Source of the DNA: Cylindrotheca closterium
Lineage: Eukaryota; Bacillariophyta; Bacillariophyceae; Bacillariales; Bacillariaceae
Direction of reading: 5' to 3'
Assembly: GCA_933822405.4 (NCBI GenBank)
Contig: CAKOGP040001668.1
Location: 401,806-465,805, forward strand
Length of the DNA: 64,000 nt
Both the position numbers and the translations under genes were made by a program. This document shows, one piece after another, positions 19,827 through 30,670 of this stretch; position 1 is the first letter of the stretch; each line of letters begins with the position of its first letter. The notes under the pieces were generated by a model, which had not been told where the DNA came from, ran no database searches, and worked only from the letters and a program-made list of their open reading frames with translations.

Positions 19827-21536
19827 TCATTCTTCGGGCCGCCATCTCGCCTTGTCTTCCCCACTCAGCGGAATGGTGTGCACTTCGCCATCATCAAATT
19901 GAACTGTAATCAACATGACTTCCAGCTCGTCAAAGGCCCCACCTTCAATGGTGGGCTCTTGCATGACTTCTCCGGCCACCCAATCGTATTCTTCGTTCCA
20001 GTAATATTCCACTCTACTACCCTTGTGAATGGTCTTGGCCCATGGGGGTAGAGTCGGTAGTCCAACTTTTAAATCCTTGTCATCTTCATCTGTCTTTTCC
20101 GTGATTTGGGAAGCCAATTTGCGGGCTTGTTGCATGCCCCAGACTTGATCCAATTTGCCCGTCAAGAAACGCAATCGTTCGAGTGAATTGGTCATTTGCA
20201 AAAGTCGGGTCCGCGCTGGATTGTCCAGTGAGGCCAATTCGGCGGCCATCATGCTGAGGACAAATCGTCGTTGGGATGGTTCAATGTCGTCAATCATGCT
20301 GGATTGAAAGATTTCCCACACGGCGGCCATTTCTTCGGCTTGATATTGTTCAATGGTTGTCAAATCCAATGGAACCTTGGAAGGATCGTCGTTGGTAGTA
20401 GTATTTTCCAGAATGGACTCTTCCAACAAGCTTCGTTCTTTGGATTCGGCATCGTCCACCTTTTGGGTTATCACTTTTTGAACAATACTCATGATCTTTT
20501 GTATCAACTCTTCTGCCGGCATGGTGTCGTAGTCGTCCAGATATTCGTCGTCATCGTCATCGTCATCCTCTTCGTCATCATGGTCATTGTCAATGGGGGT
20601 GCTCGTCTGGGTGTCTTCATCATCACTACCATCATCATCATTGTCTACCAGTTCGTCGACAATGACAATTGGATACGGAATGGACTGGACTACCGATTTG
20701 ACTACAAATCGAAAGTCTCCTCGACACAGCATGGTGGTGGGGGGAGTATCCGAGGGTGCACCTCCGTCACTATCGTCCATCATCATCATCATGTTCATGT
20801 CAAAATCAAAATCATCGTCCATTCCTTGTAGCATTTCGTCCATGGGAGAGGATATAAATATTTCGGCCGTGCATCCAATGGCCCCTACCAAAGTTGACGA
20901 ATCATTCTTGCAAACCAATCGTCCAAAGATGGGTCGTCGATCCGAACTCATCTTGTTGCTTGTCAAAATACTGCTACTGGGCGTCTCATTCTCATCATCA
21001 TCGTCATCGTCACTATTGTTGTAGTTTTCGCCACTGTCGTGGATCGTTTTGGCTTCTTCCATAATGAGCTTGTCGATGGGTCGTTCCAGTTGAATCCCAT
21101 ACAAAAAGGGCGTCGACAATTCAGTGGGCAATTGACTGGAAGGCAACGGTAGTATAAAGTTTTCGACATCTCCATTCTTGGCAAGGACACTTTGTTCGAA
21201 TTCCAGCCAATCCAAGAGTGGAAGCTTGACATTGGTTCTTGGTTTTGATGATGACGACGATGATGATGATGATGATGCGGTGCTGGAACCATCATCATCA
21301 TCATCATCATCGTAGGATTGGAATAATTGAGATACTGTTCTTGTTGTTTGCAGTGTTTGCCTTGAGGATTCTTGTTGTGGTGGATGATAATGGATTTGAA
21401 GACCAGCACCATTGTTGTTGTTGTTGTTGTTCGGAACAAATCCATTGATTAATACAGCTTGAAGCGAGACAACGACTATCACTAATGTCAATAGGTATGG
21501 AGTAAGTGTCCCTTTTTGTAATTGGGTTGCTATCAT
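19827..21536 (-). CDS. Plastid LON substrate-binding-domain protein with a C-terminal Tudor-like segment
   Basis: A 569-aa intronless protein. The N-terminus is hydrophobic (LLTLVIVVVSLQAVLI) and followed by NGFVP, an ASAFAP-like plastid motif. After Asp and Ser runs, LPLLDWLEFE, ILPLPSSQ, FGRLVCKN, VGAIGCTAEIFI and LCRGDFRFVVKSVVQ match the order of the N-terminal LON (PUA-like) domain. A helical part, with ERLRFLTGKLDQVWG, resembles the stretch that follows this domain in Lon proteases. The C-terminus (GSRVEYYWNEEYDWVAGEV, then VQFDDGEVHTIPL) looks like a small Tudor/SH3-type barrel. No AAA or Ser-Lys protease domain is present, so this is not Lon itself; a plastid adaptor or regulator role is inferred. 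Acidic low-complexity inserts interrupt the LON domain. Confidence 0.75.
   Translation of the reverse strand: MIATQLQKGTLTPYLLTLVIVVVSLQAVLINGFVPNNNNNNNGAGLQIHYHPPQQESSRQTLQTTRTVSQLFQSYDDDDDDDGSSTASSSSSSSSSSKPRTNVKLPLLDWLEFEQSVLAKNGDVENFILPLPSSQLPTELSTPFLYGIQLERPIDKLIMEEAKTIHDSGENYNNSDDDDDDENETPSSSILTSNKMSSDRRPIFGRLVCKNDSSTLVGAIGCTAEIFISSPMDEMLQGMDDDFDFDMNMMMMMDDSDGGAPSDTPPTTMLCRGDFRFVVKSVVQSIPYPIVIVDELVDNDDDGSDDEDTQTSTPIDNDHDDEEDDDDDDDEYLDDYDTMPAEELIQKIMSIVQKVITQKVDDAESKERSLLEESILENTTTNDDPSKVPLDLTTIEQYQAEEMAAVWEIFQSSMIDDIEPSQRRFVLSMMAAELASLDNPARTRLLQMTNSLERLRFLTGKLDQVWGMQQARKLASQITEKTDEDDKDLKVGLPTLPPWAKTIHKGSRVEYYWNEEYDWVAGEVMQEPTIEGGAFDELEVMLITVQFDDGEVHTIPLSGEDKARWRPEE
21247..21311. repeat. 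Inverted trinucleotide tract (GAT)n / (ATC)n inside a CDS
   Basis: A GAT run (21247-21277) and an ATC run (21291-21311) are separated by 13 bp, so they form a hairpin. On the coding (minus) strand one arm encodes Asp and the other Ser. Confidence 0.8.
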
Positions 21537-21972
21537 GGTGATGTGCTTCTATATTGTCGCTGGATATAAATATAAATATAAATGATGATGTTGATGATAC
21601 CGGTTGATATATTATGGGCATCATCGTTCGTCATTCACTCCTTCATGCCATCTGAACGGTGGGGAATAGGAGAGTGGGAGTTCTTACCAGCGGTTGAATG
21701 CCAGACGCGCGGCCTTCCCAACCGAAGAATATATTCGAAATTCCTTCTCCACGAATTTCTGACCAAACACCACGAAAGATCACGTGGAAAGGCGAAAACC
21801 ACAAAAAAGACTTACCACACAAACTGCGAGCTTCTGCTGCCCGACCTTTCTGTTTGTGTTTTTGTGTCATGCGCTTATGATTGATTTTATATTATCGATT
21901 GATTGACTCATCCATTATCCTACGACTGGACCGTAAAAGTTTACATACACACCTACTTCTATAACATAAAAG
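21537..21972. other. Divergent promoter region
   Basis: 436 bp between the divergent LON-domain and helicase-associated-domain genes, both with plastid targeting, so shared control is possible. AT-rich ends near each start look like 5' UTRs. No gene is seen. Confidence 0.4.
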
Positions 21973-22782
21973 ATGAAACTCCTCGGCATCTCTTCTGCGG
22001 CACTATGCTTGTTCATGGCATTGGCCACGACAGCCAATGGCTTTGCCATAATTCCATCTTCCTCGTCTTCAACTTCTTCCAGCGTTCTTTTCTATGAATC
22101 TTCTTCTGCAGACAAGTTGGACAATCGATTCATTGTTTCTCCCGTTTTGCAGCAAGTTTACCCCAAGTTGCTCGAATGGAAGCAAGAATATGGACATCCC
22201 AACATTCCTCTTGGGACTCCAGAAGGTCGCAAGTGTGCCACTTTGAGACGTTTGCACATTCAGCAGAAACTAACTCAAGAGGAAGTGGAATGGTTGCAAG
22301 ATTTGGGATTTCTATTTCATTCCTTGGAGGACGTCTACGAACATGCGGATTTTGATGATTTGTTTGAAAGACTCATGGATTATGAGGCGAGACATCCCGA
22401 GTCCAACTTTCAAGTTCCCAAAAAGTGTGCGGAAGATCCAGAATTAGGAGCTTGGGTCACTGGTTTGAGACGCCTAGGCGCGGACAAGGTGGATCCCAAG
22501 CATGCTCAGCAACTAAACAACGTTGGTTTTGCCTGGTTCTCCAAAAGCAAATGTGGATCCAAATTCATGCTGCAGTACAAGGCACTTACGCAACTTGTCA
22601 AGGAGATGGAGAATGACGGAAAGACCAAGGCGGAAGCCATTCAAATTATCATTGCAGAAGATCCAAAGGTGAAAGCCTTGGTACAAGCCCAAAAGCAAAT
22701 AGAGGCCAAGGGAACCATGAGCGAGACTCGAATGAATTACATGAACCAACTGTTTGGTGATGAATGGACCACTCTAGTCTAG
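21973..22782 (+). CDS. Plastid protein with helicase-associated (HA) domain repeats
   Basis: A 269-aa intronless protein. A signal peptide (LGISSAALCLFMALATTA) ends in NGFAIIP, a plastid-type motif. Three HA-like repeats follow: LLEWKQEYGHPNIPLG with LRRLHIQQKLTQEEVEWLQ and LGFLF; LMDYEARHPESNFQVP with LGAWVTGLRRLGADKVDPK and GFAWF; and a divergent third helical part. HA repeats flank helicases in bacteria and are abundant as free-standing proteins in diatoms, where the role is unknown; nucleic acid binding is plausible. No helicase motif is present. Confidence 0.75.
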   Translation: MKLLGISSAALCLFMALATTANGFAIIPSSSSSTSSSVLFYESSSADKLDNRFIVSPVLQQVYPKLLEWKQEYGHPNIPLGTPEGRKCATLRRLHIQQKLTQEEVEWLQDLGFLFHSLEDVYEHADFDDLFERLMDYEARHPESNFQVPKKCAEDPELGAWVTGLRRLGADKVDPKHAQQLNNVGFAWFSKSKCGSKFMLQYKALTQLVKEMENDGKTKAEAIQIIIAEDPKVKALVQAQKQIEAKGTMSETRMNYMNQLFGDEWTTLV

Positions 22783-23435
22783 AATAGTGGTATATATATT
22801 ATCATATGATGATGATGATTATGACAATATTGCGACTGGCAAGGAAGGACCACATTAGGGCACTCTTTTCAAAATATTCGGACCCCACAAAAAATGTACA
22901 TACGATGATGGGCGGCACAATAATGAGCACACAAAAAAATACAATTGTACATACAGAACACAACAATACACAATACACAGCACTCGCCACAGAGCAAGTA
23001 ATAACCACCCCCAAAGAAATTCAAAAAGTGATCCAAGAAGGAAATAAGTGATTTTGAGTCAATAAGAATAGAAAGAGTATTTTTAAAAATTTGCATCCAT
23101 TAGAGATTCTTCAACCTTGAAGCAACCAGGAGTCCTTAGATGGCACTGAGAATGGGACCAAGCAAATTTATTACCACCACAGCCGCAAATGCGACGTTTT
23201 GGAAGGAACGAAAGTGAGGTTGAGGTTTTGGGAACTGATGGAAAAACTGAAGAAGTACCATCGCATCGACAGAGCCAACTACTAGTAGAACTCTCATCTA
23301 CAGTTTGCGCTTCCCCATATCGTCATACTCTTCATACTCTGAACTCGTACCATAAAACAAACATGAGAATATACATACAGTATATAGAAAGAGACGCGTA
23401 TAGGCAGAGCATTATTCTAGAAACGAAAAACAAGA
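22783..23435. other. Intergenic
   Basis: About 650 bp of AT-rich sequence. The last 30 bp before 23436 (TTCTAGAAACG) match the sequence just before the intact TPR gene at 57611, so this end is the relic of a promoter or 5' UTR. Confidence 0.5.
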
Positions 23436-24740
23436 ATGGAGTATACTTGCAATCAAGACTCGTCATTTGAGGAAGTCAAGAAACTCATTCGTCAAGTTCG
23501 CTGTCCATTTTGAACGAAACGAGCATCAGAAGGCAATGGAAGTGTTGGAGAAAGTCTTGGAGATGCAAACGAAAAGCAAATTAGGGGATGGTGATTTTTC
23601 GGTGGCCACCACACTCGGCTACGTTGGGAAAGTGTTGCTGAGGGAAGGGAAGATACACGAAGCTTTGGAGAATTACTGCCGAGTTCTTGAGATACAGTTG
23701 AAGAACTTGGAAGAGAAACATGATGATGTTGCGACTACCTACAAAACTATTGCCGGAATCTTTTGGGATCAAGAAAATTACGAAAAAGCGGAAGAGATGT
23801 ACTGGAAAGCCCTGGATATATTAAGAGAGAAGTCCTGCGAAAAAATGATTCAGATCTAAACGATCTGTACCGTAATCTGTCGCTATCATTGCAAATGCAA
23901 GGCAAGTTTGCAGAAGCAACCAAGATAGAAAAAACTTTTTCTATCAAAACTACAACAAATGCATGGGGAAGACCATTTCAAAGTTGTTAGGTCATATAAT
24001 TGCGTTGCCATGTTGTTGGGAAACCAGAATTGATGGGACACCTGAATAGATGGACGATGCTTGATGAAGGCATCGAAATTTGCTATCGACTAGAAGAAAT
24101 GGGAGACTTCAACAGAAGTGTATTGGCCGGAACACTCGTGGCCAAAGCAAAATGCCTGCAATCAGTAGGAAACTACGAAGCTGCCGAGTAGGTCTATAAC
24201 AAATTGCTATTGGAACAAAAGGAAACGCTAGGTGAAATGCACCCCTTAACGGCATCGACTTATGAATATCTTGCACAAACAGATGCCCTACGAGGCATGG
24301 CAGGAGATGTCATCAAGGCGTACACCAAAGCCATGGATATTTTCAACACAGTGCTTGGCGGTGGTCATCCCCAGACGAAAAGACTGACGGCTAGCTTTGA
24401 ATTGTTTCAGCGCGAGAATACTGCGAATGCACTGAATAAACAGGGTACGGTTCTGAAGGCGCATGGAGATTTGGAAAAGGCGACGCAACTCTTCCTAGAA
24501 GCGCTGGATATTTACAAGGAAGATTATGATTCTCATCGCTACATGATAGATATCTCCGAGAATATTTCGGATGTCAAATTTGAACAGGATTTGCTGGAAG
24601 AGCGCATTGCTGTGAGTGCAGAAGCCCTAAAGATGCGTAGGAGAATACCGATACTTGGGGACAATCACATTGACACGAAACGACGTATGGAAGCACATAG
24701 ATCTTTGCTGAAATCACGGCTGTTGGAGAATCGGAACTAA
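23436..24740 (+). pseudogene. Decayed TPR (kinesin-light-chain-like) gene, nearly full length
   Basis: It aligns along its whole length with the intact gene at 57611-58921. It opens with ATG at 23436, but a frameshift near 23500 moves the frame; the TPR parts EKVLEMQTK, HEALENYCRVLEIQLKNL and ENYEKAEEMYWKALDI are then open to 23859. A second shift near 23850 leads to LYRNLSLSLQMQGKFAEAT, further shifts occur to about 24000, and an in-frame TAG at 24189-24191 interrupts GNYEAAE*VYNKLLLEQ. The last part reads EALKMRRRIPILGDNH and ends RLLENRN at the same point as the intact protein. No splice signals remove these lesions. Confidence 0.8.
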
Positions 24741-25127
24741 CGACGACTTCCAGGGCAAGTATGTATCATACTTGACCAATCGATCGACGAGCATATTGCC
24801 CACGTTGAACTTCAGGAATGCAGCATTGTTCAGGGACTATTCATTCCATGGAACGTCTTGCTATCGAATGAGCTCTTGTTACTCAAGGCACAGTCGTCGA
24901 AATCGCGCGCAAGACCACGATGCTCTCGGTGCTGCCATTATTGTCCCCATTGTCGTAATGCTCTGTTCTTCGGACTGACTCGTCATCGGATCATAGCTGC
25001 TAATGGATTGCTCCCAATGACTTGATATCCAAGAGATTTGCATACAAAATAGAAAGAGCTATTTTAAGAAAAACAATCCGAAACATGAACAAATGAAAAC
25101 CTTGCAGAAGCATATTCGCAACAAGAT
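24741..25127. other. 3' flank of TPR relic
   Basis: About 130 bp (24765-24920) match the sequence after the TPR relic at 33060-33200, including GGAATGGAACG-type sequence. No gene is seen. Confidence 0.5.
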
Positions 25128-25551
25128 ATGATGGAAGATGATTTTAATGCTCTCACCAAGACTCTGGAGATTCGCCGAACGGTGCTTGGCGATGATCACC
25201 ATCCCGAGGTAAAGGATAGTGTGGCGCCTTACCACGCCAGAAAAATGAGAAAGCACTCATTGAGCAGGGGGTGGCAATTAATTATCGCGCAATACGTTTC
25301 GGCAAAAGCGATACAGCTCCTCCAAGGGGCGCTGCATGCTGGCGAGGAAAATTAAATTTTCATCCCAATTAGGCTTGCCAAAGTGGAACACGTTTTGCTG
25401 GAAGATGGCATTACGGAGAGTGCAGAAGCCCTTAAGATTCGTCGAAGGATACTTGGGGACGATCATAGTGAAACGAAATGGCGTATGGAAGCACACGAGA
25501 ATCGTTGCTAATGCGTCTCCTGGAGAATCGATTCCTTCTTGGCCAGGATGA
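25128..25551 (+). pseudogene. 3'-end fragments of another TPR copy
   Basis: Two pieces match the last TPR unit: TLEIRRTVLGDDHHPEVK in one frame (about 25160-25220) and LLEDGITESAEALKIRRRI with GDDHSETKWRMEAH in another (about 25385-25500). The rest of the gene is missing, so this is a second, more decayed copy placed in tandem after the first. Confidence 0.65.
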
Positions 25552-26322
25552 TTTTAATTGGGCAATAATCGAGCATATTCCACACACTAGATTTTGTAGT
25601 CTGATGAATGAATCATCATCCCCCTTTAGAAGGACCAGAAACAAAGGGATTTCTAGAACAAGTGCAATGTCTCAACCGAAATGAGTGGATAAAGCAAAAA
25701 TGAGTCATAGAAAAGCAACGATATCCTATACGTAGCGATTTTTTCAAAAATATTTCAGTAGATCGAGGGTCACAATTTCCCGCTCGATATATTGCCCCGA
25801 GCCTAGTAGCGCCACCGAGAGAAAGCGACGAGGAGCTCCGATCGTCTGGTTATTCTATGAAGATATTGATCCTACTGGTAGCACAATATATAATGTCAGG
25901 ACCCATGTACATAAAAGTTTCGTAGTAGTATGACCAAGAGACCGACAAGGAGCGCCGATCGTCTGAGGATGAAGTCATTGATTCCATTCGAGACGATACT
26001 TTGGGTCGCAACTTCCAACGGAACAAGATGACCCGTGCCTTGTTTCTGGCGTGAAGTGACCAAATAATGGTATTTGATTCGACGATCGAACAACATGGCG
26101 CCAGACTGGTGAACTTATTTTTTGTTCGATAAGTACAAAAGTTGAAGCTCCGGAGTTTTGGATGATTTGGGTCAATACCTCCTCGGGCTCAATGAGGTGG
26201 TGAAATTAAAATGAAAGCAATTTTCGATCACTTTTTCGCCGACGAACTTGCTCATAAATTCGACAACGACCAAATTGTTTTTCACATTGCTCCAAACTTC
26301 ACTCTAGCTCCACCAACGCACC
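25552..26322. other. Intergenic
   Basis: About 770 bp. A short diverged direct repeat is visible (near 25815-25850 and 25935-25970, sharing GCGCCGATCGTCTG-like sequence). No gene is recognised. Confidence 0.5.
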
Positions 26323-26982
26323 ATGAAGATCTCCGCCAAATCCATTGTAAGCAAACTGGTAAGGAAATCAAAGCTTTCCAAGAATGCATCAGAAGTAACT
26401 CTGGATACCCTTGCAACCTCAAAGCCTGAGGAAGATGATTGTGTTGCAGAAAACACCTATCACGAATCATTTTCAAGCATTGAAACTGGTATACAATATG
26501 ATGCCGATGTTTGTGACGATGATGCGAGTGCCCCCAACATTCTTTCCGACGACGAGGTCCGTGGCCTCTTCTGCCTCTGGAACGACGCACTTTCGACTCT
26601 CAACCCAGACACAGTCGCATCAAGGTACTCCAGCAAACCTTGCCTTCTTCCTACCGTCAGTGATATCCCAAGGACCGATTTCCATTCCATCAAGGACTAC
26701 TTCGTTCATTTCTTGGAAAAGAAGCCGCACGGAACGATCCTTGAAAGTTTTGTTACAACGGGTCCAGGTTGGTGCATGGACAATGGAATCTATGAATTCA
26801 GTCTGCAGGCCACTGGTGACACTGTGAAAGCTCGATACTCCTTTGTCTACACCAAAGAGGGAGACGATTGGAAGATTTCTCATCATCACTCGTCTCAGAT
26901 GCCCGAAGAGATTGTGCCCAAGACGTCCCTATTGAACAATATCGTCGATGACCTGATGCTTGGTTTGGTGTTTGGTGTATGA
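26323..26982 (+). CDS. NTF2-like protein of the SnoaL / CaMKII-association-domain type
   Basis: A 219-aa intronless protein. Residues 1-75 are low-complexity and Ser/Asp-rich. From about residue 76 the order LFCLWNDALSTLNPDTVASRY, IPRTDFHSIKDYFVHFL, KPHGTI, MDNGIYEFSLQATGD, VKARYSFVYTKEGDDWKI and HHHSSQMPE matches the CaMKII association domain / SnoaL-like fold (NTF2 superfamily). In animals this domain oligomerises CaMKII; free-standing versions in algae and bacteria have no fixed function. No kinase is attached here. Start context ACCATGA is good. Confidence 0.8.
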   Translation: MKISAKSIVSKLVRKSKLSKNASEVTLDTLATSKPEEDDCVAENTYHESFSSIETGIQYDADVCDDDASAPNILSDDEVRGLFCLWNDALSTLNPDTVASRYSSKPCLLPTVSDIPRTDFHSIKDYFVHFLEKKPHGTILESFVTTGPGWCMDNGIYEFSLQATGDTVKARYSFVYTKEGDDWKISHHHSSQMPEEIVPKTSLLNNIVDDLMLGLVFGV

Positions 26983-27522
26983 TTGGTTCCAATGGGCGGC
27001 CAGGAGCACATTTGATAGAACGTTAGGCATTATCCAACAATAATGATAGAAGCATAGAATCATGAATCATTTCTTCAGATCAAATGGACGCAATGCTCTT
27101 GTAGATATAGTAGAGCATTTTTCGCTGCCACCATTGGTAATTAAAGCTTGAACCTGATGGAGGGCTGCGTCTACCGCAATTTTCAAGTAGGATGGTCAAT
27201 CATATGGATGATATGCTGTATGCTGCAAGCTTTTGTCACTCGTCCCTTGTAATGTTGAACCATAACCCAAGCATTGTGATGCGACCCTACTGTTAAGAAG
27301 GCTCTTGTTCGGGTCGTCCACTGCAGCGGTAGCCAACGAATGGCTGATCGCCAGTCGAGTCCACGAACCCCAAACCCAACCCTCGCTTCTATGACATTCA
27401 TCAATTGCACATTTAGTAGCTCGAAAGACATTATCTCATTCTGCAATGGTTTGTTATTTGAGTTATCCAAACTATTGAGTTACTGTCGTTGCGTGATGGG
27501 TTGCTGTTTGAGTAGCCTATAA
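26983..27522. other. Intergenic, convergent 3' ends
   Basis: 540 bp between the convergent NTF2-like and Crinkler-like genes. No gene or clear repeat is recognised. Confidence 0.5.
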
Positions 27523-29079
27523 TCAATCAAAGTACTGGCTGCGTTTGATGGATTCCATCAGATCTCTATAATCCCTTTTTCCCAGCTCGGAAACACTACC
27601 ACCAGTGTTCCAAATATATGCTCTTTGAAGATCAATCCACTTGGCCTCCCCATTGACGCAGACAACGTTGTCCACTCGAGCACTCCCATGCGCAATATTG
27701 TTGTCGTGAAGCTCTTGAAGAGAATCAAAAATAGCTTTCTTTGAAAGACTAGAATAGTGATTTCCAACTTCCGAAAACAAAAGAACAGCGCCCAACTTAT
27801 CAAACTTCCTGAAAGAGTTCTCTTCAACGCCGACAATCAAGTGAGGACATTTTCGTTGAGCTTCATTAGTAATTGCCATTTGTCTTTGAAGTTCAGCCAC
27901 TTTGTCATGGACATCGAGGACTATCTTCAATGCCAAGGCCGCTCCGTTCTGATCGCAGACTTTAAAAACTAGACCAAAAGCTCCGCCACCCAAGTATCCG
28001 TCCACTTCGGGTACTAGGCCCAACTCAAAGCAAGCCTTGTCGAGGATCTCAATCACGGGATCTTGCAGCATGAACTTTTCCAATCGTGATTTTGACCCGC
28101 CGTCGACCCACCGACACTTCCTAACAGAGGAAGCTGTTCCTTTTACAGTCTGAACTAGCCAGAAAGATTCTCGATCAAAAAGAACCAGGCGTACAGTGAT
28201 GGGACTATTTTCTCCAAGAGACAGGTGAGCTCCGTAGTTGATGGTCTGTCCAAACGCTGAATCATCAATGTCCTTTTTGGCATCCAAGACCAAGTAGAGG
28301 AAGCGACGAAGGTCCCAGTTTGACAATTGCCCAAAAACATCCGTTGATCGGCGCATTTGAAGAAGCTTGTCGTCCTCCCTGGCATCAAATGGATCGCGTT
28401 TCTTGTAGATGGACTTGTGGCAGATAAACATGTCCGGGTTTTGGTTGTAGGCGGCACTGTTTTCATCATTAGATGTCTTCAACCACTTATATGCTTCAGA
28501 ATTCACAAGAACTCTATTACTAGACGCCCCATTGCATTGGAAAAGAGCTGCAAGGAATGGGGTCAAAAAGGCAACCATTTGATGCTCCGTTTCTAGTTGC
28601 AACAGGCTACGCGCTTGCTCATTGGTGAGGACTGCTTCGCCTTTTCCTTCCTCATCAGGACTGTGCACATGTCCTAGTCTTTCCAGACGTCGAAGCTCGC
28701 CCGCCCCAAAGCTTGATGGACTTTTTTGTGGGGTAGCTCTGTTAGTTTTGGTAAGAGCCTCTTGAAATATTGCCGCAATCTCCTTTCGCATTTCTTCTAG
28801 GAATAAAGTGTTCGCCACTTGTTGTTTCACTGGAATGGATGGCGTTGGAGGAGGAGGGGGAGTGCGTTGCATCAACAACAGCTTCAGTCTACGAAGCTGG
28901 CTTTCCTCTTGCCGAAGCTGGCTTTTCTGATGCTGATAGAAAGCATTGTCATCGTCCGAATTTTTGGGACTCTTGAGATATTCGTTGACCACCTCGATGT
29001 CTCTTTTTACCCTTTCAATCATGGCATTGCCTCCTAGCTCGATTTCTTGCTCAATACTAGAGGTAGTAGAGGAGGACAT
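27523..29079 (-). CDS. Crinkler-like protein with degenerate kinase domain
   Basis: A 518-aa protein starting at the ATG at 29079. Order: N-terminal coiled coil (about 18-72), a PPPPP spacer, a helical region, then an alpha/beta part with PDMFICHKSIYKKRD that recalls the restriction-like domain reported in Crinkler (CRN) families. The C-terminus is a kinase-like domain: Gly loop LGGGAFGLVFKV (about 363-374), ALKIV with the ATP lysine (about 383-387), HGSARVDNVV (about 464-473) and WIDLQRA in place of DFG. In active CRN kinases the loop reads H-x-D; here the catalytic Asp is Ser, so catalysis is doubtful. CRN-type proteins are host-manipulating in oomycetes but occur in free-living algae, where their role is unknown. 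Confidence 0.7.
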   Translation of the reverse strand: MSSSTTSSIEQEIELGGNAMIERVKRDIEVVNEYLKSPKNSDDDNAFYQHQKSQLRQEESQLRRLKLLLMQRTPPPPPTPSIPVKQQVANTLFLEEMRKEIAAIFQEALTKTNRATPQKSPSSFGAGELRRLERLGHVHSPDEEGKGEAVLTNEQARSLLQLETEHQMVAFLTPFLAALFQCNGASSNRVLVNSEAYKWLKTSNDENSAAYNQNPDMFICHKSIYKKRDPFDAREDDKLLQMRRSTDVFGQLSNWDLRRFLYLVLDAKKDIDDSAFGQTINYGAHLSLGENSPITVRLVLFDRESFWLVQTVKGTASSVRKCRWVDGGSKSRLEKFMLQDPVIEILDKACFELGLVPEVDGYLGGGAFGLVFKVCDQNGAALALKIVLDVHDKVAELQRQMAITNEAQRKCPHLIVGVEENSFRKFDKLGAVLLFSEVGNHYSSLSKKAIFDSLQELHDNNIAHGSARVDNVVCVNGEAKWIDLQRAYIWNTGGSVSELGKRDYRDLMESIKRSQYFD

Positions 29080-29372
29080 TCTCAAAACTTGAACAATGAT
29101 GCTGCTATCGGTAGAGTTTCAGATGTGTGCGAGGTTTAGTCTGTGTCTATAGTCAACGTGCACGTATTGTTGGAATGTATGTTGAGAGTATACACGATAC
29201 ACACGTACTGATAGGACTATTATATCCACGGATGAATAAAATATAAAAGCTTCGTCTACAGCCAGGTACCTGTACCTGGTACCCGGTGCACATAAATCGC
29301 AATTGGTGCAGTACTGAGAAAGTTTCAAACCACCACAATCATTTTCGAATTTTCAATTTGAACTGAAGTGCA
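29080..29372. other. Upstream region of Crinkler-like gene
   Basis: About 290 bp. It holds overlapping GGTACC/GTACCTGG palindromic sequence at about 29262-29287, of the type scattered in other intergenic parts of the window. No gene is seen. Confidence 0.5.
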
Positions 29373-29526
29373 AATACCGCACACGGGATTTCTGAGATTG
29401 GTCGAACGAATCGAGTCTATTACTCGATCAGTTCGACCCGCTTCACACCACAACCCACCAGCTACACACCAAGACAAAATACTACGAACACACACACGGA
29501 GGACGGCAGTAGGCTATCTTAGATAG
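29373..29526. repeat. Left 154-bp terminal direct repeat
   Basis: It begins AATACCGCACACGGG and ends CTATCTTAGATAG, and matches 30671-30824 throughout. The end is itself palindromic (CTATCTTAGATAG). Confidence 0.85.
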
Positions 29527-30576
29527 TCCAACGTAGACCGCAGGCACACTGTTCGATTTCTTTGACTACATTGTGTTACAGACGGACAAAGGCCGAACGG
29601 CCTTCGACCGTCAAAAGTTGTTGTCGATGCGCCCAGGCAATGATGCCCAGTTTATCGACTGAGATTGAATTCACCCACTTGTGTCGCGGTAATTGGTCGA
29701 ACGAATCGAGTCTATTACTCGATCAGTTCGACCCGCTTCACACCACAACCCACCAGCTACACACCAAGACAAAATACTACGAACACACACACGGAGGACG
29801 GCAGTAGGCTATCTTAGATAGTCCAACGTAGACCGCAGGCACACTGTTCGATTTCTTTGACTACATTGTGTTACAGACGGACAAAGGCCGAACGGCCTTC
29901 GACCGTCAAAAGTTGTTGTCGATGCGCCCAGGCAATGATGCCCAGTTTATCGACTGAGATTGAATTCACCCACTTGTGTCGCGGTAATTGGTCGAACGAA
30001 TCGAGTCTATTACTCGATCAGTTCGACCCGCTTCACACCACAACCCACCAGCTACACACCAAGACAAAATACTACGAACACACACACGGAGGACGGCAGT
30101 AGGCTATCTTAGATAGTCCAACGTAGACCGCAGGCACACTGTTCGATTTCTTTGACTACATTGTGTTACAGACGGACAAAGGCCGAACGGCCTTCGACCG
30201 TCAAAAGTTGTTGTCGATGCGCCCAGGCAATGATGCCCAGTTTATCGACTGAGATTGAATTCACCCACTTGTGTCGCGGTAATTGGTCGAACGAATCGAG
30301 TCTATTACTCGATCAGTTCGACCCGCTTCACACCACAACCCACCAGCTACACACCAAGACAAAATACTACGAACACACACACGGAGGACGGCAGTAGGCT
30401 ATCTTAGATAGTCCAACGTAGACCGCAGGCACACTGTTCGATTTCTTTGACTACATTGTGTTACAGACGGACAAAGGCCGAACGGCCTTCGACCGTCAAA
30501 AGTTGTTGTCGATGCGCCCAGGCAATGATGCCCAGTTTATCGACTGAGATTGAATTCACCCACTTGTGTCGCGGTA
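29397..30576. repeat. Four perfect tandem copies of a 295-bp unit
   Basis: Units start at 29397, 29692, 29987 and 30282. Each joins the last ~130 bp of the terminal repeat to ~165 bp of interior sequence, and each holds a strong interrupted hairpin (TCGAAC..ATCGAGT ctatt ACTCGAT..GTTCGA). No difference between units is seen. The identical 81-aa frames inside the units are by-products and not genes. Confidence 0.95.
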
Positions 30577-30670
30577 ATTCAATTTTTCTCTCCCAAACCT
30601 CACCCGCCCTGTTGGGCACCGCCTCCATTTTACCATATCGGCGGTGCCTGGTAGGAAAGCAGATCTCAGT

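Noticed and set aside
23436..24740. TPR copies as processed retro-pseudogenes
   Set aside because: They share upstream and downstream flanks with one another and no poly-A tail is visible.
29397..30576. CRISPR-like array
   Set aside because: Units of 295 bp are directly adjacent without unique spacers, and the genome is eukaryotic.
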